This document shows positions 38,645 through 50,649 of a DNA stretch of 64,000 nucleotides, piece after piece (the stretch's first letter is position 1; every line of letters starts with the position of its first letter). A program made the translations under genes and the position numbers. The notes under the pieces were generated by a model. It was not told the origin of the DNA and did not search any database. It saw nothing but the letters and a program-made list of their open reading frames with translations. This DNA comes from Hydractinia symbiolongicarpus (taxonomy: Eukaryota > Cnidaria > Hydrozoa > Anthoathecata > Hydractiniidae): positions 17,894,501 to 17,958,500 of the forward strand of contig NC_079886.1 in NCBI RefSeq assembly GCF_029227915.1, written 5' to 3'.

Positions 38645-39050
38645 CGCCAGGACTTGTGACCCTGGCTGTAGCTTTCCACATGCGTTACGGGGCTCCAACA
38701 CTCAACCTTACACAGATAATTGTTGCTGTGGACGTGCCTAATGACAGTACCAGCCTGTCGTAACTGGGTAATATGCGTGAGCGTAACACCACGAAGACCA
38801 GATAAAAAAATCTAACCTCCTTGCAAAGCTTTTTCTAAAATGACTAAGGGGAGCAGGATTGTCAATCCTGAAAGCAAAGTGAGCAAACTCTGCCTCCCTA
38901 CTGGACTGGGGTAATAAGTGGGATCGTCAAGCCCAAAGACAAGATATGATGTCAAGCCCCCTTGCTGTGCTTCTTACAGTGTCTCTATACATTGAGTAAG
39001 CAGACTCCGGTTTCACGGTGCACTGACCTCCCCCATTTGTTGTGTGACAT
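38645..39050 (+). repeat. GC-richer dispersed repeat, plus copy
   Basis: Contains GCCAGGACTTGTGACCCTGG, GCTGTAGCTTTCCACATGCG, CTGGACTGGGGTAATAAGTG, CAAGCCCCCTTGCT. A diverged inverted copy lies at about 50600-50905. It stands out from the AT-rich background and has no long open frame. Confidence 0.65.
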
Positions 39051-39649
39051 ACAAATAAGTTAACTTCTGTAAACGAAAAGTATGTATGACGGAGAATTAT
39101 TCAAGTGGAATGTGTCTACATGAGAAAAAAAACGATCTTTGCATTTGAACTAGGTGTTTTGTTGGTTCTTAATAAACGCCCAGTAATGAGCTGCTCTTAA
39201 TGTACCTGAATGGTTAATGGTAGCAACCAAGTTGTACTTGTTGTTGAAAGACTTTTTAAGGCGATAAATTTTTCTCGTATCAGTGGGAGTGAAAAGCGAT
39301 GGAATTTTTTTGCTCATCGCATGTTAAAATGCCCTAAAGAATTTACAAATTCATCCTTTTTTGAATAACAATTTCAACTAAAAATATAAACTAAAAATAT
39401 CTGTACTGTCAGCCTCGATGTTAAAAAGGCAAGAACCCCTGGGACGAGTTTGTGGAATTTACTTAGCCGGGAGATTTTTTATTTTAAATAAACATTTTCT
39501 TTAGAAATATTCCTATTTCAAACTTTCCGTAATTTTTTTAAAAAGTTGCATCAGCCAACCACACTATCAGGAAAAAGAATACACATTCTTTTAAATCAAT
39601 ATAACGTATAAATCTTTTCTGAAAGTACATTTAAATAATTTAAAATAAA

Positions 39650-40475
39650 AACAGTTTTCATAAAGCGAAAGTCTTAATTACTATATATAAATACATGGTA
39701 TGTATAGATATATATTATTCATTTGTCGATATAATAAAAATTCTTCGACTCATCTTCTGACCGTATAAAAAAAATTTTATTTTGTTCTTTACTTCCTTTC
39801 TTCACTTGTTTTTCTTCCTTACCCTCCCCAGCCTCTATTCTTCGTTTTATTAATCCACCATCCACAATCTGTTCCTGAGGCGGTTCTCTTCTGCTTCGTG
39901 GAGGTGGTGCTAGAAAAAAAGCGGCAAGGAACTTGTCAAAAAATTGAATTTACGGTAATTCGCACTGCCCTACACAAAGTTATTCTCAACTAAAGTAACA
40001 ATTTGATTAAGGTAATGTTAATGTTACAAAGAAATTTTGCGTTTTTTTGTTAAAGAATGTTATTGCAGTATGACAAAGGATACTTGCACATAGATAATTT
40101 ATTATATAAGTACCTTTCTTAAATATGGATAATATACCTCCCATCTTCGTACAATTTTACTAGTCAAATTATATTTCCAGTTCAAGTTGTTTCAACTGAC
40201 TTTTTGATTAAATACTGATATTGAGAGCAACAGCAGCAGCAGCGTATTTATATTCTTATCTCTTTTGGGAATTTCCCTTTCTTTTTTTATTACGAGACGT
40301 AAATTCTGACGAAGAGCTACGGGGAATATTCCGTTTATTTTTTCACAAAGAGCTACGGGGAATATTCCGTTTAATTCGATTACAATTTCCCAGCGTAATT
40401 TTATGAAAAGTTAGGGGAATAACTTTTGACTCAATCTTAATGTACCTGCGTCATAAAGTAATTATTATTTATCCC
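39650..40475. repeat. Triplicated segment, copy A, broken by the Helentron
   Basis: Alignable to copy B up to about 40475, exactly where Helentron coding sequence begins, so this junction marks the truncated left edge of that element. Confidence 0.6.
39719..39909 (-). CDS. Terminal-type exon, copy A (Pro/Arg/Lys-rich)
   Basis: A TTTTTTTTCTAG acceptor is followed by a phase-1 frame open for 62 residues to the stop at 39719. The stretch starts PPPRSRREPP, continues with a mixed-charge segment, then KKGSKEQN and a short aromatic/charged C-terminus. Open frame, acceptor and partial conservation in copy B argue for coding. All mini-exons at 55.9-63.2 kb also use phase 1, so it could be a distant last exon of that gene family, but no transcript evidence is visible. 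Confidence 0.4.
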
Positions 40476-42835
40476 TTACATACAATTATATCAGAACATT
40501 TATCAAGGGATCTTTCTCCAGCAGACAAAAACTCTTTGTTAGTTCGGCGTAAAGAAATACTTGAAAAAGTTAAGATATATATTAATGCAGAATTGAACCC
40601 AACAAAGAACAATTTTTTAACGAAAGTGCAGAAACTTATGAAGCAATTAAGTCTACTGATAAAATTCTTGGTTTTCCTAATATTGAAAGAGGTGATTATT
40701 ATAAAGCCTATATATCAGAGGATGACAATTTTCAGATTCATTTGAAACGCAACCCAAACTCTTACTTTGTAAATAACTATTTTCATGATGGTTTATTAGC
40801 ATGGGAAGCTAATTTAGACATACATCCTGTTTTCAATTATTATAAAGCAATTACCTACATGTGTGCTTATTTATCTAAATCCGAAGATGAATGTTCTCAG
40901 GCTATGAATCAAGCAGCCCAAGAGGCGTATGAAAACAACCTAGATGCTTTTGAGAAAATGAAAGTTACTTCTAAGGCGTATGAAAGCAAACGCGAAGCAT
41001 CAGTGCAAGAGGCTGTGTATCTTGTCATGCCTGACCTCTGGCTACGCAAGGTCTTTCCTGGTGTATTATTTGCTAACAGTAACATACCAGCAAAAAGGTA
41101 TAGAATGTGTTTGAGTGAAAAGGAACTAAAAGAACTACCTGAAGATAGTACTGAGATTTTTAAACACAATATGATAGATAGATATTGCGCCCGAACTTTG
41201 CCAAGGGTCAATATAGAGTACAAGATGGGCTTTGCTTTGCTGAGTTTATGAGATATTACAAATTAAAGTACAGGAATGCGGATAATAATTGTCAACCAGA
41301 TGAATTAGAGCACAAATTAGTTGAAGTTAATCATGAATCAGTTGAGTACCCTAAACTAATTCCCCTGATGGATTCTAAGGAGAAACTGAGATGCCAAAAA
41401 GTACCTCTAGTATTATTATAACGCACCCAACAAAATTAAGCGCCCTGTGGATTATGCTCACCATTTGTTATTTTTGTATTACCTGTTTCGCTCTGATGCC
41501 TCTGAACACTAATGCCACTGCCAAGATGCATATAGTCAACAAGAAAATCCGGAGGTTCTAGATCAATTAGTAGATAATGAAGATGAAGGAGAGAATGATA
41601 AAATGCAACCTGGATCTTCCAACCCAGTCATTTCAATTGCTAGTACCTTATTGACAGATGATGATATAAATGCGTAGTATTAGAAGCCTAAATTGCCAGC
41701 AGAGAGAAATTTTTGAATTTGTTCATAATTATGCTAGAAAATATTTAAAGAATTTGTCTTGTAAAGCACCTACTGAAATTAAACCATTCTATTTATTCTG
41801 ACCGGTGGTGGTGGTGTTGGTAAATCTCATCTTCTTATAACAATGTACAATGCTTTAAGTAAGCAGTTGATTTACAGGGGCAATGAACTCAGTAGAAGTA
41901 GGATATTAGATTTGGCGCCAACAGGTGTAGCTAGCTGCCATAAATGTAAATGGGCCAACAATTAATTCAGGGTCGACTATTCCAACAAGAGGCAGACTCT
42001 TTCCTTTAAATGACAAGGTAAATACTAAATTGCGCTTAAAGCTAGCTTTTATAGAATTAATTATGATTGATGAAATTTCTATGGTTACAAGTAAGTTATT
42101 CAAAGAAATAGATTTACGACAGCGAGAAATATTTAGCTGCGACATGCTATTTGGAGGAAAGTCAATTATCCTATGCGGAAATCTCTATCAGCTACAACAA
42201 GTACTTGGAATGCCTGTGTACATACATGACTGTTGTGGCGTAAATTCTGTATTGCAGAAGTGACTGAAGTTATGCGACAACGCGGAGATATTCAATACAT
42301 AGATTTACTGAATCAAGTAAGAGTGGGTGAATTAGATGAGGAAAATATGAATCTTTTGAAATCTCGTTTTTTGACTAAAGATAGTGCAGACTACCCTCTT
42401 CAAACTAATCATATCTTTGCTGGGAATGCACCTGTAAAGGCCGATATACACAGAAGAATAATTCAAAAATAACTTGAGTATGTTAATATTCTTCCATTAT
42501 TTCCCAGTGTATCTTGTGGAAGAATAAAAATTTTTGAATATTTTTTCGTTATTCTTCGAATAAAAAACAAGCTGAATATAATCAAATCAGTTTGATTATA
42601 TTCAACAGAAAAAGAATATTCAAACAATGAATTATGTACAGCATTAGCATACTTCTATTGAAATATGACGTCATTGACACTTTTTCTTTCGAAACTGCAA
42701 AAACCCACATGACCTGAAAAGCTGTGAAAGAAACCTTAGTTATTGTTGAGTAAAGCCATAGTAAAGACAAACAATAGCAATTTTTTCAAAATTATTTACG
42801 TGGAATAAAAGCAATGGAAAACTCAGAAGCTAGAT

Positions 42836-43281
42836 ATGATAGCGGATCTTCAAAACCTTTTAGATACAGGACTAACGCTACAAAATTTCTACGTTAGGTT
42901 ACATGAAACGTATGAAACGTATGGTAACAAAGAGTATAGGAGTCTTGAGGAGCATGGTAATGCTGAATATAATGAAACACCAACAACATTGACTAAAACA
43001 GTTGCTATTTCATCTCAGAACGTTGAGGAACGAGGGAGACCAAAAAAGTCGGATGATCACAAGATGAGGAGATTGCTGTTCTCATTGAGATTTGGTCTCA
43101 ATTTGAGAATCTATACAACACTAAACACAAAATTTACTTTAAGAGAGACGAGCGACAGAAAAGTTTGGAAGCAATTGAAAAAGCTCTCAATGATCAAAAC
43201 ATCACGTCTACTACAAAGCAGATTCGTAAAAAGTTAACCGATCTGAAAAATTACTATGGTGCTCAAAGCAGAATGTGTTAA
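42836..43281 (+). pseudogene. Harbinger accessory DNA-binding protein, MADF/Myb-like, frameshifted
   Basis: The first part is open from 42836, with Asn/Glu/Tyr-rich sequence and a GRPKKSDD basic patch. Near 43060 the frame shifts by one base into a MADF/Myb-like domain with a Trp-containing start (EIWSQFENLY) and a later KKLTDLKNYYG, ending at the stop at 43281. Harbinger elements normally encode such a protein beside the transposase to bind the ends and import the transposase. Confidence 0.6.
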
Positions 43282-43420
43282 AAAGTTCCAAAGCAAGTGG
43301 CTGTGATACGGGTGATGTTTACGTGTGGCAAAGTAATTTGAAAACTGCCAGCGTCTTGTTTCATGTTCGTGCTCTTCCCACTCTTCTCTGGTACGTAGAA
43401 CTTAAAAAATAGCTTTTCCT

Positions 43421-44114
43421 CTACGTGCTATATATCTTTGCATTAACAACAGGTATAAACTGTGAAATAGTAGTTTTATGAATCCAAAATTGATACATTA
43501 AGCTTTCATGCGACTCGGCAGTGGGCAAGAAACGAAGAGTAATAGCTAATTTTTCTCCAGGGGAATTGGCGTTCTCATCATTGTTGTTTGCTTGACCAAC
43601 TTCGGACCAACCAATTCCACAAGTTTCTAGAAGAGGGTCAAAACGTCTGTTATTTATAGCATAGAGAGAGTTATACCATAGTGATTTTATCTTATTTTGC
43701 CTTCCTGCAGGGAACATTTTACCTCCCCTTGAAACGCAGGTTGTAACCTCGTTTCCAGAGTCCTCCAAGAACCATACAGCCATGGTCTCTAGGTTGCCCA
43801 ACGACACGCATATCCATAATAAAACATAAAGGAACATGGATTCGAGGTTGAAGAAAGAAAGTACTATGCGTCTGAAATACGCTTACCACAAAAGCTGCAG
43901 TATTGATTTTTAAATAACGTCGAAAACTTTCAAAATCTCTTAGTCTTAATTCAGCAATTAAACCATGATAAGCTCCACTATCTCTTCGTAACCATTCCTT
44001 AACCCAAACTGTGAGCTTTTTACAAGACTTTTTTGTTTTACTCTTTTTTATAACGCTATTGCAAGTAGCGATGATAGTAATGAGAAGAACAGCTTCTTCC
44101 TCGAAGTTATTCAT
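43421..44114 (-). pseudogene. Harbinger transposase, N-terminal half only
   Basis: The start at 44114 leads to a LRRDSGAYHGLIAELRLRD segment and FRRYLKI, typical of the Harbinger transposase N-terminus, ending at a possible GTAAGC donor (43887). A second block (about 43646-43421) has RFDPLLE, EKLAITLRFLPTAES and a YQFWI..TTIS helix-turn-helix, then stops. The catalytic DDE half is absent, so this copy cannot transpose itself. Confidence 0.75.
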
Positions 44115-44755
44115 AGTTGCACTCTGACTGTAATAATCTTCCCGTGTATATGTTTGAGAAATAACGAAGGAATGTGAAATTAGTAGGCAGGTGTTACAAT
44201 ATTCTTTTAATATTTTTACGTGTATTTACCCAAAAAATATTACAAGAATAATGAAATAATATTTAAAAAGTGAATATTCTTTGTGAATATTATTCTGTAT
44301 ATATCGGCCTTAAATCAACACAATCAGCAAATGCTTGAGCATTTAGAGACACCATTAAATCAAATTTTAGCTATCGATGAACTTCCAAGAGAAGCCGAAA
44401 TTTCAAATGTTGATTTGACATGGGTTAAAACAGCCAAACTGAGTAAAACTGGGGGCTTACTTATAAATTAGATATAAAAGTTGGTGCGCGAGTTATAATA
44501 ACCAAGAATATTGACATCAGGAATAAGCTCATCAATGGACAAATTGGGACAATTTCTTTCCTTAAATTTAGAAACAGTATTGTTGCTCCCATTTAAGTTA
44601 GCGTTGATGATAATACTGCCGGGTTAAAATCAAAACAGACAAATTTAATTACAAGGCAAAATAACTGGGTAGTGATTGAAAGATCACAATCCAGAGGCGG
44701 ATCTAGGTTTGACTGGTGTAAAAAAGCGTCGAAGAAGCTGTACGGTGGGTTTTTT

Positions 44756-44900
44756 TAGTATTTTTAGCTGACGAAGGTTATATTTTTAAATGTTTTTTTT
44801 AGCTGACGAAGATTATATTTTAAATGTTTTTTAGCTGACGAAGATTATATTTTTGAATGTTTTTTTTTAGTTGACGAAGATTATATTTTTGAATATTTTT
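44756..44900. repeat. Short tandem repeat inside the hAT-like element
   Basis: Four imperfect copies of TTTTTAGCTGACGAAGATTA followed by TATTTTTGAATG, about 35-40 bp each. Confidence 0.75.
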
Positions 44901-46071
44901 TGTACAACTTGATTAATTAAAATGTTGTTTTTTAAAAATTTTGATGTCAAGCCTTATTACTTTTAGGAAATTTATATATGGGGGCCTTTAAGCAACAGAT
45001 AATAATATACAAGATTTATTCCCTTTTTATCAAGACTGTTACACTTTTAATCGTTGTTCAGGATATTTAACATTTTAAGTCTTTTTGGATATTTTTTGCC
45101 GGCATATCGATTATGTCATCTAAATTTATTTTCATCTCGTTGTGGATATTTAGCAACACCAAGACATTAAATTGACCCTGAAGAAAAGTTTCAAAATTGT
45201 AATTAAATGTACTTAATGTGGTGTTTCACAATCAAAACAGATAACCCAATAAATTATTGGCAAGATATATACAACAAAATTAAAATTGTCACATTCTCCT
45301 TAATACGCAACGTCATATTGTGGAAACATACCTGGGTCATCGAGTTTCTTAAATATGTCTTAGCTCGTCGTAGCGTTGAAATAGATCTCTCACAGGAAAC
45401 TGGTCGTTACTGGCACTACGGCAAGGCAAGAATATGAAAAATCTCGAAGATATTTGGGTGCAACTTACTTCTTACCTCTTAAACGTTTTGTCTTTTTTCA
45501 TGGTGGTTGGAGGTATATACAAAGTTGGCTCAAATAACCCAAATGACATTTTTCTCACCTCACCCATAATGGTTATACATTCGCTCGTATATTCTGTACT
45601 TGTTCTTGAGGTAATCAACCCATTATTAAAACTTCCATGGATGTCACCTATATCATGAGGGTATATGGTTTTAATATTTGTCCCAAGCATATTCATTAAA
45701 GATCAGAATGTTGTATTTTTAGGATTATAAACGGCTTTCTTGATGACACATGATTTCCTATCTACGTTTTTATTTCCTGTAAATTCATCAGCAACATCAT
45801 GAAAAAATATTGACGCAAAAAGTTCTATTTCATTACAAGGAAAGTTCTCCATAATCAAGTTCAAATATAAACAAAACACACTGTTTATAAAAATTCTGCT
45901 GAAAATTTTACTTGCTGGTGTTTGAACTTATCATGTGAGTAGCTAGGTAGCTAGTAACTATTTCTGTATTTAAAATTTATATTAAAAAATACACAAATAA
46001 AGAAAAAAAATTTCTTACCTTAAACATCAACAGAGTCTGTAGGAACTTTTGCTAAGTGAGGATTCAGTAGC

Positions 46072-46240
46072 TAGTGTCTGTGAGATTCAGTCCAACTTTT
46101 TCTTTCCAACTCCTGGATCCAAATCTGATACTTCCCCAATACATGTCGAAGTATGTTGCTTTACATCTCGCTCCAAATCTTCAATTAACTTCAGTTGTTT
46201 ATCTGATATCGAATCCGCCACTTCAACACTCTTCGAGACA
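46072..46240 (-). pseudogene. Coding-like fragment in the hAT-like element
   Basis: An open frame of about 49 codons on the minus strand, helical and charged (KQLKLIEDLERDV), ends at a stop near 46072. Its place and orientation fit the N-terminal exon of the element's own lost transposase gene; I cannot name the domain. Confidence 0.35.
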
Positions 46241-47681
46241 TAAATCAAGTAAAAAAACACTGACCTGTTTCACAGCGGTCGTAAAAAAGAAAGTTTGCAG
46301 ATCACTCAACTGAATACATGTCCACGTATAATGTCTCCAGTCGAATTTATATGTATTTAATGTAATTTTTTTAATATATTTTTTTATATCGGTATATCTC
46401 CGTTGGACACCGGTAAAATATACGTGTCCTGGATCGTCATACCGTATAATTTTCATTTTACACAAGTTGGCTACACCAGAGAAATACACCAGGATATTTA
46501 TTGTCCAGAAGAATGCGCAGCTTACACCAGTAGAACTGGTGTAAATAGTGAAGCCGGTGCCGATTAGGATATTAAAAATTTCACAGGATGAAAAAGCCGC
46601 ATTCGGCTAAATTGGCACAAAAACCCAAACGGCGAGCAAAAGGCTCATAGAAATACACCTAATTTTTTTTGAGCTGAATTTTTGCTGGTGTATTTACACT
46701 AGTACACCATAGCTAAATCCGCCCCTGCAATCAACATTTAACACAAAAAAAGGATATCCAATTCTCCTTGTATTAGACGAACACAATTTCCTTTGACGCT
46801 TTCTTGGGCTTGTACATGTCTTAAAGTGCAAGGTCTCAGTTTACCAAGCGCTGTTATTAGCTTCGAACTTTTACGACAACGACAATTTAACGTTGGTCAG
46901 ATGTATGTTGCATCAAGTCGAGTTACTACTATTAATGGACTGTTTTTAATTGGTAAATTTTCAGACAAAGCAATTAGAATTAATAAAAAAGCAGATGCTG
47001 AGTATAAGAGATTAAGAGATGAAAATGCCCTTAAACCTTTGATGAATTTAGATATACTTCCTAACAGTGTAACAGTAACATTGCTTAACACAAGGTCACT
47101 CAATAAGCATGCTGTAGATTTTGCTACAGATAAACATCTTTGCAACAGTGACATTATATGTCTGACTGAAACTCAATTATTACCAGAGGATTGAAGATAA
47201 ACTGAATGAATTTATTCTTGAGTATAACAATTGTGCATTTCATAAGTTCAAAAGCTTAGCAATTTGTTATAAAGATGAAATGACGTTGACAGAGCATGTT
47301 AAATTTCCTGGAGTTTCTATTGTTTCTTTTTTGAAACCTAACTTTTCACCAAATTATTTTACTTTGATGTTACTTTATCACCAACCAGATAATATTTCGT
47401 AATCTTTTTACGATAATTTGACAGGTATCTTTCAGAATAAGGAAATTGATGTTGTTCTTGGGGACTTTAATATTGATGCTTTTGATCCTATGTATGATAA
47501 TCTTCGGACACTAATGACACATTTTACATTAGTTGATGACAAACCAACTCATTTGAGTAGTGGCCTACTTGATCATGTATATATTCATGAAGATTTTATA
47601 AATAGAAGTGTTTTCCATGCTTATGTCAAGAATGTTTTTTTCTCTGACCATGATGCAATTCGATTAAATCTTGTTATTGCT

Positions 47682-49256
47682 TAAATTCTTTTATGAACAT
47701 TGTTAAAGAATTACTTCGATATTTACAGGGACAATGTCATCCAAGTTCATGCTGATGAAGATTATCAAACTAGCTAAACTTTTATTAGAAGATTTGATCT
47801 TTACTGCAAAATACTGGAAAGCAAACGTTATAACCACTATTGCATCCATTACTTCTAACATGTTCTGATTAGAGTTGATGTAATACTGCTGCATTTGAAA
47901 CGATTCTTTATTTTTTTTTAAATAAACTTGTAAACCTTATTTTTGTTTTATTCCTTACCCCCTTTTGATTTCAGTGTTAAAATAAGCTTCCCACGCATGC
48001 ATCCCTCGAAGACTATTACTTACTTGTTGTTTGTTCCCCAGTTTCTTATTTGCCGCTAGACAAAAATTATATTGAATAGGCAACGAAATTCACCGCTCAA
48101 ATTTTGGCCGGGGCTAAAAGTTAAGCTTACGCAAAAAGACGTATCTTGTAAAGTCTGTCCTTCCAAGCTTTTTCACCCGTAAATCCCGATTTGCCGATTT
48201 GAATACAACTTGGAACGGACTTGTTTAACAAATGCCATCGATGAAAGTACTTTAAGGGAAGAAACTTTCGCGGTATGAAAAACACCGCGAAGTTTTTGGA
48301 ATTAACTTTCGCAGTTAGCCTGCTCTATAAATTTCGCGGTTATAAACTTTCGCGTTTTGCGATTTTAAAAGTAAGACATTCAAACTTGAGGAGGCGGCAT
48401 CTACCGCCTGGAGTTTGAGGTTTCTTCAAGAAGAAAACGTTCAGGTGTGTAGTTCTGTATATAACGCCGTTCTGGACTTTAATACTTTCTCAAATAATAC
48501 TTTATCCATATTTAAAATAATATTTTTACTACTGAAAATAATACTTTCCTTGAAAAGACTTACTTTATAACGGTAGGGCTTTTCTTATCACGTGACTTAA
48601 CTAATTAACAAAATTAAGTATTGTTTCACGAATAGAAAATATAATAAATGCAAATTAACACAAGTATGGATAAAAGTAATATTTCATTTACCGTAAATCT
48701 TCTAACAAAATCGCAAAAAGCATCGTCCGCAAAAGTTTATTCCATAAATTTTCTTCCTTAAAAGTAATACATATGGAAATCAAATTTTTGTTGTGAAAAC
48801 GTTTAATGATCACGGCCAAGATACTATAAAATCATTCTGAAATATTTTTGGGGATATTACCTGTTGTTAGCATACTCAAATAATGGTCTTTTATTTACAA
48901 CTTTATTAACTTCATGTGCACCTCGTGCATACAAAAGGAGAGCACCATTAGCGTGTTCGCTGCACCTTTATAAAGTCCTAAACGGCGCGCCATACGCTAG
49001 CAACGCTAATCCCTATGCTTAAAACCGTCCCAGTGTAATGTAATTTTCAAAAAAGTCTGGTAACGATATTAGTTGCGAAAGAAGATTTTTTATTTGCAAG
49101 CACGAGGTTCTTTCCTTCTTCGCTTTCACATCAATGTGCAAGCATGGCATAGGAAAAAGGTAGGTATTTTAATTTGATATTGTCACATAAATTTGATATT
49201 TTCAATATTACGACTTAACATTATATAACTTTATTTTTGTGTTTTTTTTTATCTAG
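47682..49256. other. Non-coding flank downstream of the Helentron
   Basis: No gene seen. It should contain the Helentron 3' end, but I could not fix a terminal hairpin and CTRR-type end. 48250-48360 has several AACTTTCGCG-like motifs in both orientations, and 48390-48410 a short GGCGGCATCTACCGCC hairpin. Confidence 0.45.
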
Positions 49257-49836
49257 ATATCACTGGATATGTTTCCGCTGTAACTCCTTCAAAACTTTCA
49301 GCTAAACGAAATCAGTATTTTGATATCGAAATCCAAACTAATCCCCGTGAAACGCAAAAAATTCGCATAATGGAGAGCCAGTCTGCAAAAAGGGCAGCAT
49401 TCCTGAGAGGTTTGAGCAGAAATCTTCTGTAGAACTCACCAAAATGTCTGTGGTAAAAAAATTGTGCTTTTTTAACTCAATTTCTGGATCTTTATTGGAA
49501 GAAGCTAACCAAATGGATTTCATTTATACAGAAAATACTTCTGTCACAAAGGTAAATAAAATTAACTTGGAACATTCTAGTTCAATTAAAGTTGTCAGCT
49601 TCGTGTCATGGTCTAAAGAAGCAGTAGAGGTCCAGGTAGGTTCAAACAAAGTAAATAAGAGTGTGAGAGATGGTTTTTTTGTTGATGAGACGGGAATTAT
49701 ACCAATATCTATATGGGGTGATTTAATCAATGAAATACAGGCAAATGTTTGTTATCAAATTTTAAAAGTTGTAGTCGTGGAATTATCTGAAGCTTTACAA
49801 AACATATCAAGCTGTTTTTTGTCTGGCATCCTGTAA
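49257..49836 (+). pseudogene. OB-fold, RPA-like single-strand DNA-binding protein fragment
   Basis: After a TATCTAG acceptor, a phase-1 frame opens with DITGYVSAVTPSKLSAKRNQ, then a DIEIQT strand and SAKRAAFL. Near 49410 the frame shifts, and continues through LCFFNSI to FVDETGIIPISIWGDLI, the signature of OB-fold replication-protein-A-like domains. It stops at 49836. RPA-like proteins occur both in hosts and as passengers of Helitrons. The frameshift and missing C-terminus make it a pseudogene or TE passenger. It lies 1.6 kb right of the Helentron, on the same strand. Confidence 0.6.
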
Positions 49837-49862
49837 CAAAAATATCATGTTTTAGATCTAGT

Positions 49863-50128
49863 TCATTGTACAGTTTTTTTGCCTTGTGGTTTATGCCAAT
49901 TGTATTCCTCATTTTCCAATCTTTTAACAAGGTAATACGTTGACACGCTATCAATTGGATGCAAGCGTCTGTTATATTTCAAGTGGTGTTTCATGTCACT
50001 TACGTTTACTTTGTTAATTAAATGTGCACTTGTTATACCATCGCATTCGTTTGTTCGATATTCTCGGTTCCCCAAACTATCGCGCAAATCTTTGTAAATG
50101 TCTCGAACAGGTACACGATAGCTACCTT
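49863..50128 (-). CDS. Open frame of unknown function
   Basis: About 88 codons open to a stop at 49863, bounded upstream by a stop near 50135. The peptide is hydrophilic with VPVRDIYKDLRDSLG and a His/Asn/Lys-rich middle; residue usage looks coding-like. There is no recognisable domain and no convincing splice site, so it could be a fragment of a transposon gene. Confidence 0.3.
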
Positions 50129-50396
50129 GTGTTGAATATCAGTGCGAATTGACTTTGGAATTCGATGATGGACAGTGTTTTCAGGAGTAATTAGATGGTT
50201 ATGCGAGGTGATATATCAAACGGATGTGATTCCAGAAAAAATTCTGGCAGGGCAAAACTTATCAGCTTTAATTTGGCCAGAACGAAACTTTTTACTAACT
50301 TTAAGGGCCGTTTTTACTCAGAAATATTTTCCATAGGCGGGAAAAATTCCCGCGGAATATTTTCTACTGGCATTTCCACAATGCGGAAGAATAAAA

Positions 50397-50649
50397 ATGG
50401 CTGCAATAAATAGACGCTTGCTTTTACCGATTTTGCTGCCCAGAAGATTACTTAGAGCAAGGCAAGGAAGTGATGTTGGGTTTGTAAAATATGTTCCGAA
50501 CCTACTTTTAAAGGTGAAGACATCTGCTCATTCAATAAATGAAATTGTTTGACCACGGGTACTTTCTTAAACAATTTCCCATGTCACCAAACCGGTTTGA
50601 GAATTTATTGTCACTTATTACCAGTTTACCCTTAATACCCAGAGGGTGA
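50397..50649 (+). pseudogene. Second Harbinger transposase fragment (N-terminal)
   Basis: Reads MAAINRRLLLPILLPRRLLR and, after a frameshift near 50540, FDHGYFLKQFPMSPNRFENLL, the usual Arg-rich start and the F..FPMSP.RFE.LL helix of Harbinger transposases. It stops at 50649 where a GC-richer dispersed repeat begins. The catalytic part is missing. Confidence 0.6.

Larger units (their letters stand above)
28322..39718. other. Repeat-rich region without a complete gene
   Basis: No complete gene. It contains dispersed repeats, the 34155-34200 palindrome and related minus-strand terminal-type exons (described separately). 28918-29187 is GC-richer and open on both strands, with no known domain. 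31930-32030 is a GC-rich stretch of possible repeat or RNA origin that I could not assign. Confidence 0.5.
42438..44310. mobile_element. PIF/Harbinger transposon inserted in the Helentron
   Basis: Both ends read inward AGGCCGATATA(C/T)ACAGAA and are flanked by TAA (42435-42437 and 44311-44313), the classic Harbinger 3-bp duplication. Length 1,873 bp. Joining the flanks at one TAA restores the helicase frame (APV-NQHN). It carries a plus-strand MADF-type gene and a minus-strand transposase fragment. Confidence 0.9.
44692..46727. mobile_element. DNA transposon (hAT-like termini) with 5-bp duplication, inserted in the Helentron
   Basis: Inverted ends CAG(A/G)GGCGGAT(C/T)TAG, flanked by CAATC at 44687-44691 and 46728-46732. 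Removing element and one CAATC restores the helicase frame across the junction. Length 2,036 bp. The termini resemble hAT-type elements, but those usually duplicate 8 bp. Only fragments of open sequence remain on the minus strand (46240-46072; 45696-45472). Confidence 0.8.
40476..47681 (+). pseudogene. Helentron-type Helitron: Rep, Pif1-like helicase and EEP endonuclease, decayed and interrupted
   Basis: Rolling-circle transposon protein in pieces on the plus strand. The Rep C-terminal part includes the tyrosine region YYKAITYMCAYLSKSED (about 40837-40885); the upstream HUH motif is missing, so the element is 5'-truncated. Pif1-type helicase: Walker A GGGGVGKS (about 41805), Walker B LIMIDEIS (about 42060), VMRQRG (about 42270), a GARVIITKNID block (about 44485) and a final VASSRVT block (about 46910). 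A C-terminal exonuclease-endonuclease-phosphatase domain shows GDFNIDAF (about 47460) and SDHD (about 47645), the mark of Helentrons. Frameshifts or stops occur near 40620, 41210, 41690, 47195 and 47400. Two DNA transposons sit in the helicase (42438-44310 and 44692-46727). Confidence 0.9.
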
